Source: Crenobacter oryzisoli (GTDB lineage Bacteria; Pseudomonadota; Gammaproteobacteria; Burkholderiales; Chromobacteriaceae). From it: DNA of 64,000 bases. The stretch is taken from contig NZ_JAUEDK010000001.1 of assembly GCF_030385785.1 (NCBI RefSeq), forward strand, positions 1 through 64,000, written 5' to 3'. Within the stretch, counting starts at the first letter, position 1. Every line of letters starts with the position of its first letter. The position numbers and the translations under genes were made by a program. Shown in pieces: positions 1-6,681 of this stretch. Below the pieces are notes generated by a model. It saw only the letters and a program-made list of their open reading frames with translations, was not told where the DNA came from and did no database searches.

Positions 1-577
1 CCGAATGAAGGTGTCGCCGCAAGCAAGGGAACACACTCCGGCCCTGCCATCCCACTGGGAAGCGCGGGCCATCGAAACGGTGTCTCGGCATGGGCGCCGG
101 CGCATCTTGTTGACCTCCTTGCTGGATGCCAAGGCGTGGCCGGCCAAGGAGATCGCGGCGCAATACCAGGAACGCTGGCACATCGAGACCAGCTACCGCG
201 AGCTGAAGCAGGACATGTTGGGGGACGAATTGACGTTACGCAGTGGCACTCCGGAGACCGTCCGACAGGAAGTGTGGGGGACGCTCTTGGCCTACAACCT
301 GGTCCGACTGGAGATGGCTGAGATCGCGCGGGAAGTGGGTGTTGCGCCGACCGATCTTAGCTTTACGACAGCGCTGCATTATTTGCGCTATGAGTGGAGC
401 TGGCTGGCGATCAGCAGCCCCGGCACCTTGCCGGCGTGCTTGCTGCGTCTGCGGGAACGCCTCGGGGAGTTGTTGCTACCGAAACAACGGCGGGGGCGTG
501 AATGCCCCCGCGTGGTGAAAAAGCTGCCGTCCCGTTACTCAATCAAACAGGTTCGATCCGTTAAGTGAACGGCATTA
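1..577 (+). mobile_element. IS4-type insertion sequence, 3' part only (runs in from the left edge)
   Basis: The window opens inside an insertion sequence of the IS4 type. The C-terminal part of its DDE transposase is present and is followed by a short tail ending near 577. The right terminal inverted repeat cannot be proven because the left end lies outside the window. The boundary at about 577 is inferred because the sequence to the right (578-599) looks like half of a terminator belonging to the neighbouring chromosome rather than to the element. Confidence 0.6.
2..568 (+). CDS. IS4-family transposase, C-terminal fragment (5' end outside window)
   Basis: The reading frame is open from the first complete codon to a TGA at 566-568, so the true start lies upstream of the window; a Met codon at 5 is internal. 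The visible 188 residues include YQERWHIETSYRELK, an exact Y-(2)-R-(3)-E-(6)-K signature of IS4-type DDE transposases that carries the third catalytic acidic residue. A hydrophobic and basic C-terminal region follows. The protein would cut and rejoin the ends of its own element. Whether the whole gene is intact cannot be judged here. Family assignment is firm; the subgroup is not. Confidence 0.85.
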   Translation, partial: RMKVSPQAREHTPALPSHWEARAIETVSRHGRRRILLTSLLDAKAWPAKEIAAQYQERWHIETSYRELKQDMLGDELTLRSGTPETVRQEVWGTLLAYNLVRLEMAEIAREVGVAPTDLSFTTALHYLRYEWSWLAISSPGTLPACLLRLRERLGELLLPKQRRGRECPRVVKKLPSRYSIKQVRSVK

Positions 578-599
578 GCCCTTCGGGGCGGCCTTTTTT
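578..599 (+). terminator. Truncated GC-rich hairpin with T-run, abutting the IS end
   Basis: GCCC-TTCG-GGGC (578-589) forms a UUCG-capped stem and is followed by GGCC and six Ts. The right side continues GGGCGGCC before the Ts, but the matching GGCCGCCC left arm is missing just where the IS ends. Read leftward, the A-run at 594-599 shows that this was probably a bidirectional terminator for the leftward Lrp gene, decapitated by the insertion. The hairpin is directly visible; the history is inferred. Confidence 0.5.
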
Positions 600-618
600 C
601 TTGGCGAAGAGCGGGAGC

Positions 619-1107
619 TTAGCTCAGCTGCATCTGAGCCAGCGGCATCGCGGTGGTGCGCTTGAGCTCCTTCAGCACGAAGCTCGATTTTACGTCCTCG
701 ATGCCCGGGTGCTGCAGCAGCGCGTCCATCACGAAGCGCGAGAAATGCTCCAGGTCTTCGAAGTACACCTGCAAGAGGTAGTCCATCTCGCCGGTCATCG
801 CGTAGCAGTTGATCACCTCGGGCCAGGTCTGCACCGCTTCGAGGAAGCTGGCGATCATCTGGCCCTGGCCGCGTTTTTCCAGGGTGACGCGCACGAAGGC
901 CTGCAGGCCCAGGCCGATCTTGGCCGGGTCGAGCAGCGCGACGTACTGGCGGATCACGCCCGATTCTTCCAGCTGTTTCAGGCGGCGCAGGCACGGCGAC
1001 GGCGACAGGGCGACCCGTTCTGCCAACTCGACGTTGGTCAGGCGGCCGTTGAGCTGCAATTCGGCGAGGATTTTGAGGTCGGTTTTGTCCAGGATCAGGT
1101 TTGGCAT
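619..1107 (-). CDS. Lrp/AsnC-family transcriptional regulator
   Basis: This 162-residue protein has the usual Lrp/AsnC length and layout. An N-terminal winged helix-turn-helix (DKTDLKILAELQLNGRLTN through SPSPCLRRLKQLEESGVI, about residues 7-54) is followed by a RAM/AsnC ligand-binding alpha-beta sandwich (about 68-150, with the characteristic GEMDYLLQV stretch). Such proteins form octamers that bind an amino acid and wrap DNA. It is transcribed divergently from phhA with about 200 bases between them, so it is probably the local activator of Phe/Tyr catabolism (inference from position). Its downstream terminator seems damaged by the IS at the left edge. Confidence 0.92.
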   Translation of the reverse strand: MPNLILDKTDLKILAELQLNGRLTNVELAERVALSPSPCLRRLKQLEESGVIRQYVALLDPAKIGLGLQAFVRVTLEKRGQGQMIASFLEAVQTWPEVINCYAMTGEMDYLLQVYFEDLEHFSRFVMDALLQHPGIEDVKSSFVLKELKRTTAMPLAQMQLS

Positions 1108-1200
1108 GATTTCTCGGTTGTTCTCTCGATTATTGGCATTTTGTTTTTAGATTTAGGTGGATTCTAGCAATGTTGCAAGGAAATTGCCGCAGCTCTCCCC

Positions 1201-1232
1201 TAGAATAAATTGCCTAAAACGACATTATTCTA
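1201..1232. promoter_or_regulatory. Perfect inverted repeat, candidate Lrp-type operator
   Basis: TAGAATAA (1201-1208) and TTATTCTA (1225-1232) form a perfect 8-bp inverted repeat with 16 bases between the arms. Arm centres are about 24 bp apart, or two helical turns. The site lies in the AT-rich gap between the Lrp-family gene and phhA, 77 bases before the phhA start. Position and symmetry fit a dimer-dimer site of the divergent regulator; binding is inference. Confidence 0.45.
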
Positions 1233-1308
1233 CACCTTGGCGACACTGCCGATGGAGATTGTCGACAACAAAATGCGCTAAACGCACGGCAACAGAGGAG
1301 AAGGCGCT

Positions 1309-2094
1309 ATGTACACAGCTGATCTTGCCGCAGTACGCGATGACATGAAGCTGGTCGGCCTGCCGGAGGAGTTGGACATTCATCGTGTTGCCGTGCCCCA
1401 TTACAGCGATATCGAACATCACACTTGGCAGACGCTGATCGGCAACCAGGAGGCGGTGCTGCCGGGGCGGGCGTGCCAGGAGTTCTTGGTCGGGCTCGAC
1501 CTGATCGACTTTCCGAGAGAGCACATCCCGCGTCTTGCCGACGTCGGCGATGCGATTGAGGCCTGTACCGGCTGGCAACTGGTGCGCGTCGACGGCATCG
1601 TGCCGGACAAGGAGTTCTTCTGGCTCTTGTCGCAGCGCATGTTTCCGTCCACCGACTTCATCCGCAAGCCAGAGGAGATTGGTTACACTCCGTCGCCGGA
1701 CATGTTTCACGACCTGCTCGGCCATGCGCCGCTGTTGACCAACCCTCGTTTCACCGCCTTCTTCGAGCGTTTCGGCCGCGCCGGCGTGCGCGCGTTCGAA
1801 CTGAACCACCCCGCCATCACCTGGCTGCCGCGTCTCTACTGGTTCACCGTCGAGTTCGGTCTGATTCGCAATCCCGAGGGACTGCGCATCTACGGTGCAG
1901 GCATCATGTCGTCGCCTAAGGAAGTGCTGTACAGCCTGTCCGATGCCACCGACAAGCGCCCGTTCGACCTCGCCACTGTTATCGACACCCCGTACGACAT
2001 CTGGCACATGCAGGACGTGCTGTTCGTGATCGACAGCTTCGACGCGCTCGAGGCCGATTTCGCGCGCTGGACCGCCGAGCAGGGCTTGGCCTGA
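1309..2094 (+). CDS. phhA: Phenylalanine 4-monooxygenase
   Basis: Cytoplasmic non-haem iron, tetrahydropterin-dependent enzyme that hydroxylates L-phenylalanine to L-tyrosine. The 261-residue single-domain form is typical of bacteria and lacks the regulatory and tetramerisation domains of animal enzymes. The iron triad is visible: His134 and His139 in FHDLLGH, and Glu182 in TVEFGL. The ATG at 1309 follows a good GAGGAG ribosome site. It is the first gene of a Phe/Tyr degradation cluster. No pterin carbinolamine dehydratase (phhB) gene is present in the 154-base gap to hppD, so cofactor recycling must be encoded elsewhere. Confidence 0.97.
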   Translation: MYTADLAAVRDDMKLVGLPEELDIHRVAVPHYSDIEHHTWQTLIGNQEAVLPGRACQEFLVGLDLIDFPREHIPRLADVGDAIEACTGWQLVRVDGIVPDKEFFWLLSQRMFPSTDFIRKPEEIGYTPSPDMFHDLLGHAPLLTNPRFTAFFERFGRAGVRAFELNHPAITWLPRLYWFTVEFGLIRNPEGLRIYGAGIMSSPKEVLYSLSDATDKRPFDLATVIDTPYDIWHMQDVLFVIDSFDALEADFARWTAEQGLA

Positions 2095-2201
2095 GCAGCG
2101 ACCCCTTCGACCAGGAGCCGCTCAAAACACGCCGCAAGGTGGCCTTGGCTAAAGCAGACAGCAAGGCCGTGCAGCAACGCCAGGACGGTGTTGCCAGCGG
2201 C

Positions 2202-2229
2202 GCCAAGCCGGGTGCTAGACCCGGCTGGC
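2202..2229 (+). terminator. Rho-independent terminator/attenuator between phhA and hppD
   Basis: GCCGGGT (2207-2213) and ACCCGGC (2219-2225) form a stem extended by GCCA/TGGC around a bulged A, followed by TTTT at 2230-2233. It lies only about 16 bases before the hppD start, so it could separate phhA from the rest or act as an attenuator in the hppD leader. Confidence 0.65.
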
Positions 2230-2248
2230 TTTTATCCGGGAGAAGCAG

Positions 2249-3328
2249 ATGACAATGGAAGCGCAGACTTACAATCCGCTCGCGACCGACGGCTTCGAAT
2301 TTGTCGAATACACTGCGCCGACCGAGCAGGGTCTGGCTGAGCTGGGGCGGCTGTTTGTCTCGCTCGGCTTCACCGAGGTGGCGCGCCACCGCCACAAGAA
2401 CGTCAGCCTGTTTCGCCAGGGCGACATCAATTTCATCGTCAACGGTGAGCATCGCGAACCGTTCACGAGCTTCGGCAAAAGGCATGGCCCATCCGCTTGT
2501 GCGATGGCTTGGCGCGTAAAGGATGCGGCCCAGGCGTACGAGTACGCCCTCGCGCACGGTGCCAAACCATACAGCCGGCCGATCGGCGCGATGGAGCTGA
2601 ACATTCCGGCGATCGAAGGGATAGGCGGTTCGGCGCTGTACTTCGTCGACCGCTACGGCGACCAGACCATCTACGATGTCGACTTCGTGCCGATCGCCGG
2701 CGCCGACCAGCACCCGGCTGGTGTCGGGCTGATCGAGGTCGATCACCTGACACACAATGTCGAACGTGGCCATATGGCGACCTGGGCGAAGTTCTACGAG
2801 GACATCGCCAATTTCCGCGAAATCCGCTACTTCGACATCGAGGGCAAGCTGACCGGTCTGGTGTCGAAGGCGATGACCAGCCCATGCGGCAAGATCCGCA
2901 TTCCGATCAACGAGTCGAGCGACGACAAGAGCCAGATCGAGGAATTCCTGCACCAATACCACGGCGAGGGCATCCAGCACATCGCACTCGCTACCCGCGA
3001 CATCTACCATACGGTGGAGACCTTGCGGACGGCTGGCGTGCACTTTCTCGATACCCCGGACACCTATTACGACAAGACCGATGCGCGCGTACCGGGCCAC
3101 GGCGAGGATCTCGCGCGGCTGCGTCGCAACCGCATCCTGATCGACGGCGCGCCGATGGAGGGAGCCGGCATCCTGCTGCAGATCTTCACCGAAACGGTGA
3201 TCGGGCCGATCTTCTTCGAGATCATCCAGCGCAAGGGCAACGAGGGATTCGGCGAAGGCAACTTCAAGGCCTTGTTCGAGTCGATCGAGGAAGACCAGAT
3301 CCGCCGCGGCGTGCTGAAGGCCGACTGA
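2249..3328 (+). CDS. hppD: 4-hydroxyphenylpyruvate dioxygenase
   Basis: Fe(II) enzyme converting 4-hydroxyphenylpyruvate to homogentisate with decarboxylation, the second committed step after PhhA and an aminotransferase. At 359 residues it has the usual bacterial length. It has two vicinal-oxygen-chelate halves, of which the second carries the metal ligands His166 (EVDHLTHN), His244 (IQHIAL) and Glu324 (FFEIIQRKG). The C-terminal lid helix is present. The ATG at 2249 sits behind GGGAGAAG; a second Met at codon 3 is too close to separate. It is followed by a perfect 11-bp inverted repeat before hmgA. Confidence 0.97.
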   Translation: MTMEAQTYNPLATDGFEFVEYTAPTEQGLAELGRLFVSLGFTEVARHRHKNVSLFRQGDINFIVNGEHREPFTSFGKRHGPSACAMAWRVKDAAQAYEYALAHGAKPYSRPIGAMELNIPAIEGIGGSALYFVDRYGDQTIYDVDFVPIAGADQHPAGVGLIEVDHLTHNVERGHMATWAKFYEDIANFREIRYFDIEGKLTGLVSKAMTSPCGKIRIPINESSDDKSQIEEFLHQYHGEGIQHIALATRDIYHTVETLRTAGVHFLDTPDTYYDKTDARVPGHGEDLARLRRNRILIDGAPMEGAGILLQIFTETVIGPIFFEIIQRKGNEGFGEGNFKALFESIEEDQIRRGVLKAD

Positions 3329-3364
3329 TAGACCGCTTCTTCGGGAGCATGTTGATCTCGCCTG

Positions 3365-3392
3365 TTCGGCCAACCTTGCCAGGTTGGCCGAA
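3365..3392. repeat. Perfect 11-bp inverted repeat built on GTTGGCCGAA
   Basis: TTCGGCCAACC (3365-3375) and GGTTGGCCGAA (3382-3392) are separated by six bases. It sits in the hppD-hmgA gap, 37 bases after the hppD stop and 20 before the hmgA start. There is no T-run, so it is not a standard intrinsic terminator. It belongs to a repeat family seen at five or more places in the window. Confidence 0.85.
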
Positions 3393-3412
3393 GGCATAGT
3401 TAGGGGACTGCC

Positions 3413-4546
3413 ATGCGCAAATGGATTTCCTATCCGCACAAGGCCGGCACCGTGTCGCGCCAGGCGCACGCCGACCTGCCCGAGGCCGCGCCCTACGAGC
3501 GCGAAGTCGGCCGCAGCGGCTTCTACGGCCCGGCCAGCCATCTGCACCACCAGCACCCGCCGACCGGCTGGAGCGACTGGCAGGGGCCGCTGCGCCCACG
3601 CGCCTACGACCTGAACGAGCTGCCCAAGTCCAGTGCGATGCCGTTCGACGCGGCGACCGTCCTCTCCAATGCGCACTGCCAGTTCCGCATCTGGACCGTC
3701 GACGCGGTGATGCCGGCGCTGTTTCGCAATGCCGACGGCGACGATCTGTTGTTCATCCACGAGGGCGCCGGTGAGTTCTATTGCGACTACGGCCATCTGA
3801 GCTACCGCGATGGCGATTACCTGCTGATCCCGCGCGGCACGATGTGGCGGATCGAGCCGGACGCGCCGACGACGATGCTGCTGATCGAGGCCACGGGCGG
3901 CGCCTACCAGTTGCCGGAGAAGGGCTTGGTCGGTCCGAACGCGATTTTCGACGAGGCGATGCTGGATGTGCCTCAGATCGACGCCGCGTTCCAGGCGCAG
4001 TACGGCGAGACCGAGACGAAGGTGATGATCAAGCGCCGCGGCGCGCTGTCGACGCAGACGTTCCCGTTTAACCCGCTCGACGCGATCGGCTGGCACGGCA
4101 ACCTGTCGGTGTGCCGGATCAATTGGCGCGACATCCGGCCGCTGATGTCGCACCGCTATCACTTGCCGCCGTCGGCGCACAGTACCTTCGTTGCCGAACG
4201 CTTCGTCGTGTGCACCTTCGTGCCGCGGCCGATCGAGTCCGACCCGGGCGCGCTGAAAGTACCGTTCTATCACAGCAACGACGACTACGATGAGGTGATC
4301 TTCTACCATGCCGGCGACTTCTTCAGCCGCGACAATATCAAGCCCGGCATGCTTACCCACCACCCGTGCGGCTTCGCGCACGGCCCGCATCCGAAGGCCT
4401 ACGCCAAATCGCTGGTCGAGCCGAAGACCTTCACCGACGAAGTGGCGGTGATGATCGACGCGCGCGACGCGCTCGACCCGAGCGAGGCCATGGCCGGTGC
4501 GGAGTGGGGCGGCTACGTCGATAGCTGGAAGCCGAAGCAGGTCTGA
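3413..4546 (+). CDS. hmgA: Homogentisate 1,2-dioxygenase
   Basis: Cupin-fold Fe(II) dioxygenase that opens the homogentisate ring to maleylacetoacetate. At 377 residues it is shorter than the classical 430-440 residue enzyme and matches a shorter bacterial class. The metal site is visible as His287 in PFYHSND, Glu294 in DYDEVIFYHAGDF and His326 in HGPHPK. Start at the ATG after TAGGGGACTGCC. It lies between hppD and fahA in pathway order. Loss of this gene in other bacteria gives pyomelanin through homogentisate accumulation (family knowledge). Confidence 0.93.
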   Translation: MRKWISYPHKAGTVSRQAHADLPEAAPYEREVGRSGFYGPASHLHHQHPPTGWSDWQGPLRPRAYDLNELPKSSAMPFDAATVLSNAHCQFRIWTVDAVMPALFRNADGDDLLFIHEGAGEFYCDYGHLSYRDGDYLLIPRGTMWRIEPDAPTTMLLIEATGGAYQLPEKGLVGPNAIFDEAMLDVPQIDAAFQAQYGETETKVMIKRRGALSTQTFPFNPLDAIGWHGNLSVCRINWRDIRPLMSHRYHLPPSAHSTFVAERFVVCTFVPRPIESDPGALKVPFYHSNDDYDEVIFYHAGDFFSRDNIKPGMLTHHPCGFAHGPHPKAYAKSLVEPKTFTDEVAVMIDARDALDPSEAMAGAEWGGYVDSWKPKQV

Positions 4547-4617
4547 TTTCCGACTGCGCCCCGGATCGCTCCCGGCGGCGTGGTGATGCAGTAAGCAGTA
4601 GAACAAAAAGGATCGCT

Positions 4618-5601
4618 ATGAAACTTGCAAGCTACAAGAACGGCACCCGTGACGGTGCACTGCACGTGGTCAGCCGCGACCTGACCCGCTGTGTGGTGGT
4701 GCCGGACATCGCCCGCACGCTGCAGGGCGCGCTCGACAACTGGCTGGAGGCTGCGCCGCGGCTGCAGGCCATCTACGCCCAGCTCAATACCGGTCACGTG
4801 TCCGGCGAGCTGGCGTTCGATCCCGCCCGCTGTCATTCGCCGCTGCCACGTGCCTACCAGTGGGCGGATGGCAGTGCCTATCTCACCCACGTCGAACTGG
4901 TGCGCAAGGCGCGCGGGGCCGAGGTGCCGGAGAGCTTCTACAGTGACCCGCTGATGTACCAGGGCGGTTCGGACGCCTTCCTCGCGCCGACCGCGGCGAT
5001 CCCGCTGCGCGATCCGGCCTGGGGGCTCGATTTCGAGGGGGAAGTGGCAGTGGTGACCGGCGACGTGCCGCTCGGCGCAGGCATCGAGCAGTGCGGCCAG
5101 GCGATCCGGCTGCTGATGCTGGTCAACGACGTGACGCTGCGCAACCTGATCCCGAACGAGCTGGCCAAGGGCTTCGGCTTCTTCCAGAGCAAGCCGGCCA
5201 CCAGCTTCTCGCCGGTGGCGGTGACCCCGGACGAACTGGGCGACGCCTGGCAGGACGGCAAGGTGCATCTGCCGCTCCTGGTCGACTACAACGGCACGCG
5301 TTTCGGTCAACCCAATGCCGGGGTCGAGATGCAGTTCTCGTTCCCACAGCTCATCGCCCATGTCGCGAAGACGCGCGAGCTTTCCGCCGGCAGCATCGTC
5401 GGCTCGGGCACCGTGTCGAACAGCGACCGCAAGGTCGGCTCCTGCTGCCTCGCCGAACAGCGCATGATCGAAACGATCGAGCAGGGCGCGCCGGTCACGC
5501 CGTTTATGAAGCTCGGCGACACGGTGAGGATAGCGATGCGCGATGCCGCAGGGGCATCGATCTTCGGTGCAATCGAACAGAAGGTGACCGCCCATGAGTA
5601 A
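4618..5601 (+). CDS. fahA: Fumarylacetoacetase (FAH family)
   Basis: Hydrolyses 4-fumarylacetoacetate to fumarate and acetoacetate, the last step of the homogentisate route. The 327-residue protein is the FAH catalytic fold with metal-binding acidic residues in GLDFEGEVAVV (about residue 140) and the conserved LRNLIPNELAKGFGFFQSK stretch. GSGTVSNSDRKVGSCC near residue 265 is part of the FAH core. The ATG at 4618 follows AAAAAGGATCGCT. The 3' end overlaps maiA by 8 bases, indicating translational coupling. Context excludes other FAH-fold activities such as hydratases or decarboxylases. Confidence 0.93.
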   Translation: MKLASYKNGTRDGALHVVSRDLTRCVVVPDIARTLQGALDNWLEAAPRLQAIYAQLNTGHVSGELAFDPARCHSPLPRAYQWADGSAYLTHVELVRKARGAEVPESFYSDPLMYQGGSDAFLAPTAAIPLRDPAWGLDFEGEVAVVTGDVPLGAGIEQCGQAIRLLMLVNDVTLRNLIPNELAKGFGFFQSKPATSFSPVAVTPDELGDAWQDGKVHLPLLVDYNGTRFGQPNAGVEMQFSFPQLIAHVAKTRELSAGSIVGSGTVSNSDRKVGSCCLAEQRMIETIEQGAPVTPFMKLGDTVRIAMRDAAGASIFGAIEQKVTAHE

Positions 5602-6286
5602 CGCACTGCACGATCTGCCATCTGGTCGCGACCACGAACACGCCAGCGGGCGCGTGCTCTATGGCTATTGGCGCTCCACCGCCGCCTACCGGGTGCGCAT
5701 CGCGCTGCACCACAAGGGGCTGGCATTCGACAATCATCCGGTCAGCCTGATCAAGGACGAGCAGCACAAGGCCGACTATCTTGCACTGAATCCGCAGGGT
5801 CTGGTGCCGGCACTGGTCGACAACGGTGTGCGGTTGACCCAGTCGCTGGCGATCTGCGAATACCTCGACGACGCGTACTGGGACACCCCGCGGCTCTTGC
5901 CGGCCGAACCGCTGGCGCGCGCACGCGTGCGTGCGCTGGCGCAGCTGATCGCCTGCGACACCCATCCGCTGAACAATCTGCGCGTGCTGCGCTATCTCGC
6001 CGCCGAGCTCGGCGCCGACGACGCGGCCAAGCAGCGCTGGATCCACCACTGGGTCGGCACGGGCCTTGCCGCGTTCGAGGCATTGTTGGCCGAATCGGCC
6101 GGCCACTACGCGGTCGGCGACACGATCAGCCTCGCCGACGTGTGCCTCGTGCCGCAGCTCTACAGCGCGCGCCGTTTCAACGTTCCTCTCGACGCTTATC
6201 CGCGCACGGTGGCGTTGGGAGACCGGCTTGAAGCGCTGCAGGCATTCAAGCTGGCCCACCCGGATCAGCAGCCCGACGCGAAGTGA
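5594..6286 (+). CDS. maiA: Maleylacetoacetate isomerase (zeta-class glutathione S-transferase)
   Basis: Glutathione-dependent cis-trans isomerisation of maleylacetoacetate to fumarylacetoacetate, feeding FahA. The 230-residue protein has an N-terminal thioredoxin-like GST domain beginning YGYWRSTAAYRVRIALHHKG (the zeta-class SSxxSWRVRIAL region, here with a changed first half) and an alpha-helical C-terminal domain. About 16 residues precede the GST fold, slightly longer than usual. It starts inside fahA with an 8-base overlap and ends the catabolic cluster just before a strong terminator. Confidence 0.93.
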   Translation: MSNALHDLPSGRDHEHASGRVLYGYWRSTAAYRVRIALHHKGLAFDNHPVSLIKDEQHKADYLALNPQGLVPALVDNGVRLTQSLAICEYLDDAYWDTPRLLPAEPLARARVRALAQLIACDTHPLNNLRVLRYLAAELGADDAAKQRWIHHWVGTGLAAFEALLAESAGHYAVGDTISLADVCLVPQLYSARRFNVPLDAYPRTVALGDRLEALQAFKLAHPDQQPDAK

Positions 6287-6305
6287 CTTTGGGTGAATGA
6301 TGAAG

Positions 6306-6336
6306 GATCCCGGCGACTCCGTCGGGATTTTTTTTT
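6306..6336 (+). terminator. Intrinsic terminator of the Phe/Tyr catabolic cluster
   Basis: ATCCCGGCG pairs with the CGTCGGGAT arm (one G-T pair, small loop) and is followed by about nine Ts. It lies 20 bases after the maiA stop. Confidence 0.85.
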
Positions 6337-6345
6337 GCAAAGCCC

Positions 6346-6374
6346 TTGACGGAAAATCGGCCGATTGGTTTAAT
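6346..6374 (+). promoter_or_regulatory. Sigma-70 type promoter for the tRNA-Phe pair
   Basis: TTGACG (6346-6351) and TTTAAT (6369-6374) are spaced by exactly 17 bases and end about 36 bases before the first tRNA. It matches the housekeeping consensus at most positions. Confidence 0.7.
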
Positions 6375-6409
6375 GCACCCCTCGATAACGCAACAGCGTT
6401 GTCGGATGT

Positions 6410-6485
6410 GGCCAGTTAGCTCAGTTGGTAGAGCAACGGATTGAAAATCCGTGTGTCCTTGGTTCGATTCCGAGACTGGCCACCA
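6410..6485 (+). tRNA. tRNA-Phe (GAA), copy 1
   Basis: 76 bases with CCA encoded. Acceptor GGCCAGU pairs with ACUGGCC, the D arm starts GCTC, and the anticodon stem ACGGA/TCCGT closes loop TTGAAAA with anticodon GAA. The T arm contains GGTTCGATTCC. All four stems pair. Confidence 0.97.
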
Positions 6486-6490
6486 AGATT

Positions 6491-6566
6491 GGCCAATTAG
6501 CTCAGTTGGTAGAGCAACGGATTGAAAATCCGTGTGTCCTTGGTTCGATTCCGAGATTGGCCACCA
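6491..6566 (+). tRNA. tRNA-Phe (GAA), copy 2
   Basis: Second 76-base copy only five bases after the first, identical except for a compensated acceptor pair (GGCCAAU with AUUGGCC, an A-U in place of G-C). Same GAA anticodon, CCA encoded. The two are clearly co-transcribed. Confidence 0.97.
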
Positions 6567-6573
6567 GAATATC

Positions 6574-6606
6574 AAAAAAGACCGCAGCATTTGCTGCGGT
6601 CTTTTT
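6574..6606. terminator. Bidirectional terminator between tRNA-Phe genes and bcsG
   Basis: AAAAAGACCGCAGC and GCTGCGGTCTTTTT form a long perfect stem with a tiny loop. The flanking A-run and T-run let it serve the tRNA operon rightward; on the leftward strand it follows bcsG after about 75 bases. Confidence 0.9.
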
Positions 6607-6681
6607 GCGTTTGCGCGCCCGTTTCGCTCTCCTTCGGATATGAAAAAACCGGCCCTGCGGGGCCGGTCGTTGGTCTGCGCC

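Noticed and set aside
2095-2248. A phhB (pterin carbinolamine dehydratase) gene in the phhA-hppD gap
   Set aside because: No frame of sufficient length or with dehydratase motifs exists; the gap ends in a terminator hairpin.
1979-4606. An 875-codon leftward open frame opposite phhA, hppD and hmgA
   Set aside because: It is an antisense frame over three well-supported genes, has no family features and arises from high-GC codon bias.
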